Shown: positions 55,747 to 64,000 of the stretch, piece by piece | Layout of the letters: every line of letters starts with the position of its first letter | Numbering within the stretch: position 1 is the first letter of the stretch | Assembly: GCA_003991915.1 (NCBI GenBank) | Contig: RQTK01000003.1 | Location: 8,017-72,016 of the forward strand | Origin: Elysia chlorotica | Lineage: Eukaryota > Mollusca > Gastropoda > Plakobranchidae | DNA length: 64,000 bases | Direction: 5' to 3' | Notes under the pieces: model-generated | Told to the model about the DNA's origin: nothing | What the model saw: only the letters and a program-made list of their open reading frames with translations | Database searches by the model: none | Made by a program: the position numbers and the translations under genes

Positions 55747-57354
55747 TAATAATAATAATAAAAATAATAATAGTAATGAAATGAAAATCATAATGATCAA
55801 GTACACGAGTAATAAATAACATCAGCTAAACTATCTAAAAAAATTCAACAGTTAAAATCAAATGTTCCAATGTACTAAGAAAACAGACAACAAGATTTTA
55901 CTTACATGAGCATACTGCATAGCATTCTTCTTCTCTGTCTTTGAAGTCTCTTTTCCAATCCAAACAAAAACAGATTTTTTGGTATCAATGACAAATACAT
56001 CCTGGTGAAAAAAAAGAATATATTTTAATCAAAATCATCCATTTACTCATTTGATTAGAACATTGACTTAAATTTATAGACGGGCAAATGTCCTTGCTAT
56101 GCGCAGCACTTTTCACAATATCGAAGTGTGGGCGCACCTTAAGCAATTAGACCCTCACTTGTCAGCTAGCTGGTTTCCAAAAGAGAAGGAAAACGACATG
56201 ATTGAAGGACAAACTCGGCTGAAACCGCATAATGTTCATTTAATAACAATTTCATACAGGATTTTGTTTACTAATGTACATGTTTATTATCAGTTTGATT
56301 AAATCGCTGAAAAAATTCATTTATTGAACTGAATAGGATTTATGTGAAGTTGTGTGCAGCCAATATTGAAAAAAACAAAAAAAAACAAATCTGCCACACT
56401 ATAAAAATGAAAGAAAAAAATGCTTAAAAAGTAATTGTTTGAGGGTTTTGCTGCAACATGGGAGTCTTTTTTGTATTACTTATTACTTTTCCTCAGAAAA
56501 TTTTCTAGTATGTAGGGTTAATAAGATATGTATAAAATTTCAGTCAGTAGCTACATTCTGTATTACAAACAAAATTTAACTTGTATCTTTATAGGATAGA
56601 AACTTTATCCTAGGTTAAAGTCTCCCAGTTTTACAAGAAGGATCGTCTATATCAATTTGTCACAAAGACTTTAAAAAATCTGTCACATTGAGACCGAGTG
56701 GGAATACTCGGAATTATTTCTCAATCTATCAGATCATCACACAGTGACAAGTAAACGCTGTGTCTGGAGGAATCTTCAGTGTGTGAAATATGTGCCCTAC
56801 CATTGAACATACATATAACATATATAAAACTCATTTTAACCATGGAACCTCAGTTCGACCCTGAAACTTTGTCCGGGAAATCTAAGGTCAAATTTCAAGT
56901 AGAATGGTGAACGTAGACTGTTGGACTTTTAATGTTTATCTTACAATCATTTTTTTCTTTTAAAAAATATTTGTTTAATTTTGAAGGAGCAAAAATATGT
57001 AGGAACAAAGGCAAAATATAAATATATCTTTGAAAAAAAAGTATATTGTTATTTTTTTTTTTTTTATTGCAGTGACTCTCTTCTGTAAAACCAACTGGCC
57101 TTTCGTCAATACAATTATAAATGAATCATGGAGTAGCTATGAAATGAATGCAAAACCAAGTTAATGAATGCTTTTAATTGTTTGCAAAAAGATTAGTTAC
57201 TGTGTTGGGTTCTTTTTCCTATGTGATTAATTTAATATACAAAAGCACCTTGAGTTGAGTTTTCTTGAAGATAACGCTATATTACAATTTGCATAAGTAT
57301 TTCTTTTATTATAATTATTATTTACTTTTTGGTTATTAGTAAATTATTATTATA

Positions 57355-57442
<88 letters not shown>

Positions 57443-60400
57443 TTTTCAGTGCCGATGGATTATTTGAACAGTCTACCCGTTATCACATGCATGAAAATTC
57501 TTGTTTTTTTATATCATCCCCATTATCATCATCATCACCATCATTATTATTATTATATTATTATTATTATTATTATTCAAAACTGACCTATAGGTTTCTG
57601 TTGTAGAGTCTTTGGCATTGAACTCAGAAGCATCATCATCGTCTTCATCATCATCAACCAGAGCTTGGAAGAATGGATGCTAAGAAGGAAGGAAATTCAC
57701 ATCGTTTTTAACACACAAAAAAATAAAAATTTGGGTGTGGAGGCCAAAGACACGTAAAACCCATAGGGACTAAATTCAGCCGAACCAGTAGTGCATGAAT
57801 TTGAACAAAAAATACATTTCTGACTGATAATGCTTTTCGAACAAGGCCCATTCAGATAGAGTGAGCAACGCTCTAAAGTTTGCTCCACTTCTCTCCCTTA
57901 GTCCCAATTTATAGTCACTGCAAAGTAAAAAAAACAAAAAAAAACAACCAAAAATCGTGCCCCAGGAAAACATAATATAAAATCATTATCTTCAACAGAG
58001 TTTATCGTTAACTGATTCATTTGGTCGTTATAAAACTTATTTGTTCTTTTTCCTTATTATATCATTTGAAGATAGAACAAAACCGTTTTGATTCAACGAT
58101 TTGACTGTGTACCTTCTGGTCTATACGGTCCTCTTCAAGAACCTCAGTCTCTGCCCTTCCACATCGATCAGACTCCAGTTGTTGGCAGTAGCCTGCAGCC
58201 TGAACAATAAATAATTATTTGTATGCAAGTTTACTGAATGAGGGAAAAAAAGAGAATATATTGTGGTAGAAAAGTTACATAAACGTAGCACTATTTATTA
58301 ATAAAACACAAAAAGAATTAAAGAGAGAGAGAGACAAAGGCAGAAAGAGTGAGAGGGAGAGAAAGAGAGAGGGGTTGGAGAAGTGAGGAATAGCACAACA
58401 GAGTACAAAAGAAGGCGGGGTTTAAGATATGACATAAGAAAGGTACAGAAAAGCAAGCCTGTTGTAAACTCGAGGCAGTGGATATTTTTGTACTGATCCA
58501 CTTAAATATATATACAGTCATGCAGTGCAAATGCAAACATTTATCTTTCTCTATTTCCTTCCCTTGATATACAGCATGGCAAACAGACAGTAGGTATCAT
58601 TTTGTACCTCACTAGTTGTTAAAATACACATGTGGTGCAAACATTTATAATAAGATAATTAAACTAGTCATCACCCTCACTACTTAGTTATGGTTTGGCT
58701 ACCTCTATGTGTATGCTTTAATGTATTTTCTTTATTCTATTTTCAATATTGAGCATCAAGACCGCCTCAGTCTTCTCATTGCCTACAGTGAACCAATTTT
58801 CGTCAAATACTGTCACAATCCAAGCATAGTAAGGATTGAATGAGGGTATTTTTATTTAGCCTTCTCACTCTACACAACAACAAGATAAACTGTCTCCTCT
58901 GTGTCTATCCGCTGGGAATAAATGCTTTGAATAATGGTCTGTCTGCCTTGGTGAGAGCCTATATGGAATGATTCCTTTCCTTGACTGACTGATTGCATTC
59001 TATAGACATATATACCGGTACCTTAAATCTTTCATCTTTGTTGCTTCCTGATCCATTCCATTGGTACACCTTGCGTCCAAGATCAAGGATAAACACGTCA
59101 CCAGAATTAATACGGCTTTTGCTGAGAGGTACCTGTTTGGGTGAGAAAATAAGACCAAAGTTGTTGTATGAGAATTGGAGTACTGTACCAGAGATTTACA
59201 AACTAGCATTTGTTTTTCATTTGTTTCAACCAAAGTAGATAGTACACAGGATGTAAATAAACTTACTATGTAGCAACAACATCAACAACAACAACTACAG
59301 CAACAACTGTTGTACGTTAAGAAACTTACTCACTCAATTAAACTAGTAATCAATTCTGACATGTGCTGGGAGCCAATAAGATTTTGCCTAATTAGGTACA
59401 TGACTAGCAGTAACCAATAACCACAGCGCGACCTGACTCATACCTCTTTAACCTCCACATGTTTTCGGCCTCCACAGAAGTGCAGCAGACGAGGCTTGTA
59501 CTTCTCTGGTTCCACATGACGAAAGCCGGTCTTGGCACCGCCCTTCATAGTTCTGAGAGACAATTTAAACATGGTCAAATACTTTTTTGACCATTAAAAT
59601 GAGACAAAGCAAGGATACCAGGACTACTATCAAAGCTGGTCACATTATACAACACAACTCCGACAGTAAATGGGGGAGGGGGGAAATCGGATAAGTAAAC
59701 CTGCCTTATCACAGGATTGAACCAGGAATGTCCAATTAGAGGCCTAGCGCTCTACCATTAATCATACATCTGAAGTAAAAAAAAAGAGTACCCAAGCGTT
59801 TTATTTTGATTACAATACTTACAATGGGATCCTTAAACCAAAAAATGAAATCTTCCTTTGAAATTGTTTTTATTCTCTAGTATGTAGCCTAAATATAATT
59901 TTTGACTATTGAATCAGAGGGCGCAAGTCTAAAAAACACAAGTACAATTAGGGTTAATCCAACAAAACATACTGGTATTGGTAGAAATAGCCTAATGCAA
60001 ATTTTAAAAAAATCAGTAGGAAAAAAAGGCAATGTCAGCTACAGTCCAGAGCTACAAAGCCATGTTATTTCTAGCCTTAATCCGGCGCCATCGGGCAAAT
60101 TGATATACCGGTAAGTATAAATAACCACAATGTACAAGTGATCAGTGAAACTAAAACAAACAAAATCCACAATGGCTCACGTGATGGACTTGAAGTATGA
60201 GAGAAAGCGCTCAGACTCATGACCTTCTACCTCTCTGTGCTGTACTGGGAGGTCATCAAGTAGAGTGTCTAGCTCCACAGTTTTGTATGCTGCGGTACCG
60301 TACTCATCCTGCGTGAAGAGAGAAAGTAAGGCCATAGATTATAACCTGAGTATAAGAGAGCAAGTCAACACAAAACTAAAAAAAAACTTCCCCAAATCTT

Positions 60401-60604
60401 CGTTTCTATTCTTTGAAAAAAAAACCCAACAACAACTAGGGTTAGTAAAACTGGTCTAAAATATTCTCTTCTACAAGATAATACACCGAACAGCAAAAAC
60501 CACAAAAAATCAACCAACAAACTAACAACAATCAAACAATTAATACCCCCCCCCCCCAAAAAAAAACAAAAACAACAACAACAACACAACAAAAAAAAAC
60601 AACC

Positions 60605-60669
<65 letters not shown>

Positions 60670-62905
60670 AACAACAAACAAACAATAAAAACCTAAAACA
60701 AAATAAAAATCTGCAATATAATCTACATTCAAATAAGGCCTACTTGGCATGTGTTTTATGGGCCAGCTGAAAAATATTTTGGTTTTTACACCTTACCTGA
60801 GTACTCTCTTTCCCAATCCAGAAGTGAAGGTCGAACTTAAGTTCTTCACTGGTGCCTTCCTTGTAAGTCTGAAAAAAATTGATAGTGCACAATTGTGGTA
60901 TAATAAGCCTAATACTAGTAATATCTAAACTGATCAAGTTTGCTAGAAGCTTAGTTATGCAAAAGCAACCAAATGACAATTATATACAGCCATTAATTTT
61001 AATATGACAGCATAGGGTCAATTGTATATGAAAAGTAAAAAATTCATGTTAAATCAATAATGTGTTTCTTTGATTTTGTTTGATTAAAAAAAAAAAAAAT
61101 CAAGGTTAGTATTTCTATAAAGCAACGTCTTATTTATAATGAGTAAGATAGGTTGTAAAGAATAATTATGAAATTGTAGGCCTAATTGCTATGTATTAGC
61201 CTTCCTTTCTCTTTTCACCTTGAGAATGATGTACGAGTCCCCAGAATAAAACTTGCCATAGTCCTCTTTGGGCCAGTGACACACTTTGAATTGCTACAAA
61301 AAATGGAACAAAAAAAGAGTTTAAATAACAAAGATAGCATTTATTCACTTTTGTTTTATTTTCCCTATTGAGCAAACTATAAAACTATAAGGACAAAACA
61401 TCTTTTATGTTAAAACAATGGTTTTTGTTTGGACATTTAATTGTCCTCTGTTCTTGAGTGTAAATTATAAAAGTTTTTATCATAATTATATTTTATGTTT
61501 CTTGTCAGTCACCCCTGCGTCTTAATTGATACTTAAACGTAGAGATGCTTACGTCGGACTGGGTATAGGTATTTAACTAAGTAACTAACTAACCGACTGA
61601 CTAACCAATTAACTAAATAACTAACCAACTAGTGAACTAACTAACTGATCGACTAACTAACCAACCAACTAATCAACTAACTAAGTAATTAACTAACTAA
61701 CTAACTAAGTAATTAACTAACTATATAACTAATTGACTTAATAACTAACTGACTAACTGACTAACATAAGATGTATGTTGTGTTTCAAGAGTTGTGATCT
61801 AGCCTTTCTAATCTATTACATATTGAGGGAAGTATATTAGTAAAGAGTTACAAACTCAAGGAACATTGATAGAGTGAAGGCGTGGTAAAAGGGTAAAAAA
61901 AGTTATTTATCTATATTACATAGGCTTACTACTACTTATGAAGCATGAAATGAAATTTTAATTAAAAATAAAATTGTAGCAAAGAACTATAAATCTTTTT
62001 ACTGATATATCAATAAATGGCTAGAAGATATATGTGTTAAAAACAAAGCAATATAGAACTTCAAAACAGTAAACTTAACATGAGAACGGTACTAACTTGG
62101 ACATCCATGACTTCTAAGACAATGAGATACGTATATTAAGTTAACTCACTACACATGTATATCATATTTTTAATAAAACATATATTAACAAATCCCACCT
62201 CGATTCTCCAGATCTGTATTCCAACACTCTTGCCTGCACCTTCCCATGCCTCCTCTGTTGCAGCTGATGCCTCTGTTATACAGTAGATAAGGTTGAAAAA
62301 TTAAGCAAAACAAAACAAGAAAATATAAGCAAAAACAAACAAACAACAACAACAACAAAAATTAAACAAATAAAAAGGCGTCTTTCACGACTTGATGGTG
62401 TCATCTTTTTCCGAATCATGGTATGATCTAATATAATACATGTTGGGTCGTAAGTACAATGTCGCGGTAGCTTACAGCTACAACTAGCCCTAAGAATTTT
62501 TAGTCGCGGATTTTAAGACGAGTCGTAAGCATGCCACAAGGTTGTGCTTACGACATGTATTATATTTTGTTATAGAACTTTAAGATGAACATGTACTGAA
62601 CTTTTGGGAAAGGGGCGTTTTTAAACTTTCATTTTTTTACTTTTCGTTCTGCTTTACTAAAGTTAATGTACACGAAGAAAAGAAAGTTAGTATAATTTGC
62701 TGATCACACCCTCCCCCCCCCCATCTTCCCACCTTCACCCCCCTAAAAAAGTACACATTTTGAAATGATGTTAGGCATCAAATACACATCACACATCAGA
62801 GAACTAGTATTGCGTAAGACTTACTTTTAACATTTCTCTCCAGATCGGATCCAAACAATGCCAGATTAGAATCCTTCCAGTTGTACTTTTTGGCCTTGAT
62901 GAGTC
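55219..62905 (-). CDS. Severin/gelsolin-like actin-modulating protein (three repeats)
   Basis: Eleven exons in reverse: 62825-62905, 62199-62272, 61219-61293, 60797-60868, 60181-60308, 59444-59552, 59022-59132, 58113-58199, 57588-57679, 55906-56001, 55219-55314 (stop TAA). They give about 340 residues. Repeat 1: [60 protein letters not shown]. The linker [20 protein letters not shown] is a gelsolin G1-G2 hallmark. Repeat 2: [38 protein letters not shown]. Repeat 3: [36 protein letters not shown]. It most resembles the short severin/EWAM-type invertebrate proteins (about 365 residues), which sever and cap actin filaments in a calcium-dependent way. No signal peptide, so cytoplasmic. All joins keep phase except 57588 to 56001, where an exon of about 25 residues is missing (see findings). 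The first Met is upstream of 62905. Confidence 0.9.
55605..55770. repeat. (CAA)n / gap / (AAT)n array
   Basis: CAA units run into 86 N (55626-55711) and then AAT units, in the last intron of the gelsolin-like gene. Confidence 0.95.
55626..55711. other. Assembly gap (86 N)
   Basis: Gap within a trinucleotide repeat; no exon is expected here because the neighbouring exons are in phase. Confidence 0.99.
57351..57442. repeat. (ATT)n then (AGT)n trinucleotide array
   Basis: About 15 ATT units change abruptly to about 16 AGT units. More ATT and CAT runs follow at 57510-57578. Confidence 0.97.
59585..59770 (-). repeat. SINE copy, minus strand
   Basis: GGTCACATTATACAACACAA, the head complement AGGATTGAACCAGGAATG and CTAGCGCTCTACCATTAATC (A-box side). 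Confidence 0.78.
60566..60670. repeat. (CAA)n trinucleotide array
   Basis: More than 20 CAA units with A-rich interruptions. Poly-Val and poly-Leu frames on the other strand are repeat artefacts. Confidence 0.97.
61565..61770. repeat. Imperfect (AACT)n tetranucleotide array
   Basis: AACTAACT units with many substitutions (AACCGACTGACTAACC and so on) across about 200 bp, in an intron of the gelsolin-like gene. Confidence 0.9.
62430..62566. mobile_element. Palindromic MITE with 20-bp inverted ends
   Basis: The left end AATATAATACATGT-(TGGG)-TCGTAAG starts at 62430. The right end CTTACGACATGTATTATATT (62547-62566) is its reverse complement apart from the 4-bp insertion. The interior repeats CGTAAG/CTTACG motifs (GTCGCGG, GAGTCGTAAGC). 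About 137 bp, non-coding. No clear target duplication. Confidence 0.8.
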
Positions 62906-63010
62906 CTAAAAGGATGAGATATAAGAAGTATATAAAATTTTAATGTGATACTGTTTGCAGGAACATTAAAATTCTGATTTTACAGTTTGGTAAATAGAAC
63001 TGTTACATAC

Positions 63011-63185
63011 CATAGTGATAGATTGTTGGGGTGGAAATAAAAGGTAGCAATATGTACTCTTTTCTGAAATATCGGCCAAGAATCCACAAATAATTCATGA
63101 AAATTCGCAACTTCTCTTCTCTGTCTCCCTTCCTGGCTAATTTCCTCAAGATGAGTATCTTCTTCAAAAACTTCGCGACTTTCAA
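63011..63185 (-). CDS. Possible 5' coding exon of the gelsolin-like gene
   Basis: An open frame of 58 codons from a Met at 63185 ends at a good donor (G|GTATGT) in phase 1, exactly the phase needed by the exon at 62905 to give Gly-Leu-Ile-Lys. The peptide is basic at first (MKVAKFLKKILILRKLARKG), then hydrophobic and aromatic. Family members normally start only a few residues before the [12 protein letters not shown] stretch. This could be a lineage-specific extension, part of a UTR exon, or chance. The short canonical first exon may lie beyond the window. Confidence 0.3.
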
Positions 63186-63285
63186 TAATTATATTTTTCT
63201 TGTACTCTCTTTATCTTTTTAATAAGGTTCAATCCATCCAATTCATGTACGTGTATAGTATCTACTGGTGTCCTTTTTTAATGGA

Positions 63286-63535
63286 GGAGGGCGCGGTGAC
63301 CCTGGGGTAGAACATCGTCTACCGACGCAAAAGGTCCGGGTTCGAGCCCTGGCGATTTCGCTCCTACTGGTTGGGTCGGTGTCGGTTTATTGTGACCAGC
63401 TGAGACAGGAGTCATTGCATCCCCGCCCTGTTTCGTGTGTGGCAGCACATAAAATTGTCGGACGTCAGTCTTTGGGCCCGTCCACAATATAGCCTATATA
63501 GTGCTAATGTTAGACGTTAAACCAACTCAGCAACT
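63286..63535 (+). repeat. Best-preserved tRNA-derived SINE (family reference)
   Basis: The head GGCGCGGTGACCCTGGGGTA carries an A-box-like segment, and GGTTCGAGCCC (near 63339) matches the RNA polymerase III B box (GGTTCGANNCC). The conserved body starts CTACTGGTTGGGTCGGTGTC and contains TGTGACCAGCTGAGACAGGA and GGCAGCACATAAAATTG. The tail is CCACAATATAGCCTATATAG and GACGTTAAACCAACTCAGCA. About 250 bp, no coding capacity. At least sixteen other copies in both orientations lie in this window. The head is too degraded to be a functional tRNA gene. Confidence 0.92.
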
Positions 63536-63539
63536 TAAC

Positions 63540-63873
63540 AACCTTCTTTAATGGAGTGCCATGCTCAATAATGGGGTTATAAAAACAGCCCTGCAAAACG
63601 AAGTTCGACGGTGAGCCAAGCTCAGAGAGATGGAATCATTAAAGCAATATTCTCCATTGCTACAGTAAGCCCAGAGAGATGGAATAGTAAGCTTAAAGCA
63701 CGATTCTCCATTACTTGGGTAAGTTAATCTGTTGACGTATTTCTTTCGACTGCTGTTATATAAGTCTTGAAAGGCAGGTAAATACAGCGTAGACTATGTA
63801 CTGTGCATCCAGGAAGGTGCATGGATTAAGAGGGGTTTAAAGAATGAAGAGCAAGGTAGATGGGATGGGGAGA

Positions 63874-63875
<2 letters not shown>
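63540..63875. other. Intergenic sequence, nothing recognised
   Basis: Contains a diverged direct repeat (GAGAGATGGAATCATTAAAG / GAGAGATGGAATAGTAAGCT, near 63627 and 63673). No gene seen. Confidence 0.5.

Positions 63876-63930
<55 letters not shown>
63876..63930. repeat. (GA)n microsatellite
   Basis: About 27 uninterrupted GA units. Confidence 0.97.
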
Positions 63931-63935
<5 letters not shown>

Positions 63936-64000
63936 AAGGGAAATGAAATGATCTCGCATTATCATTCGCTAAAAGTGCTGACCTAAGAATTCTACAAAAT

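Noticed and set aside
57329..57586. Leu/Val/Ile-rich open frame
   Set aside because: Translation of ATT/AGT arrays.
60365..60750. Val/Leu-rich open frames on the minus strand
   Set aside because: Translation of the (CAA)n array.
63290..63360. Genuine tRNA gene
   Set aside because: A B-box is present but no complete cloverleaf can be folded by eye, and the segment is fused to the SINE body found in many copies.
63268..63492. 74-codon plus-strand frame
   Set aside because: Entirely within the SINE copy.

Overview
This is an AT-rich, intron-rich animal nuclear window. Genes are built from short exons (42-267 nt) with GT..AG junctions, separated by introns full of small repeats. The protein families and the dense, partly decayed tRNA-derived SINEs fit a lophotrochozoan, most likely a gastropod mollusc. 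That assignment is inferred from family resemblance; no species-specific marker was seen. Two assembly gaps (15989-16238 and 55626-55711) both sit at trinucleotide repeats.

Layout: (1) 1-6.4 kb holds one probable minus-strand membrane-protein exon (2405-2797), a 67-bp minisatellite (3610-4110), a 30-bp perfect palindrome, a CTG/CTA array and a foldback transposon with target duplications (5901-6370). (2) 6.9-26.7 kb, plus strand: a 21-coding-exon gene whose exons join without a phase error into a 658-residue protein. It has ankyrin repeats, an F5/8-type-C-like (discoidin) domain, a SAM-like helical segment, a beta-rich domain and a short C-terminal helix. A 2.1-kb block inside it is tandemly duplicated (19612-21704 and 21705-about 23970). 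(3) 26.7-35.5 kb: the convergent 3' regions of this gene and the next. (4) 35.5-50.6 kb, minus strand: a 17-coding-exon NIMA-related kinase closest to NEK4, 801 residues, complete from start to stop. (5) 50.6-53.8 kb: upstream region of the kinase gene with a degenerate LINE. (6) 55.2-62.9 kb (perhaps 63.2 kb), minus strand: a three-repeat severin/gelsolin-like actin-modulating protein. One expected exon could not be found. (7) The last kilobase holds the best-preserved SINE and a GA microsatellite.

The three main genes have no evident joint pathway; gelsolin (actin) and NEK4 (centrosome/cilium) are simply neighbours. The main theme is repeated local exon duplication followed by decay. Besides the young 2.1-kb block there are relic copies of exons at 18749-18818, 10836-10905 and 45731-45830, and a copied splice donor at 40531-40564. 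In the 2.1-kb block the splice phases allow the second copies of two exons to be used as alternatives, while the second copy of the first exon lost its acceptor and phase. At least four dispersed repeat families (a tRNA-derived SINE, a hAT-like MITE, a foldback element and a palindromic MITE) and one LINE relic account for much of the intronic structure.
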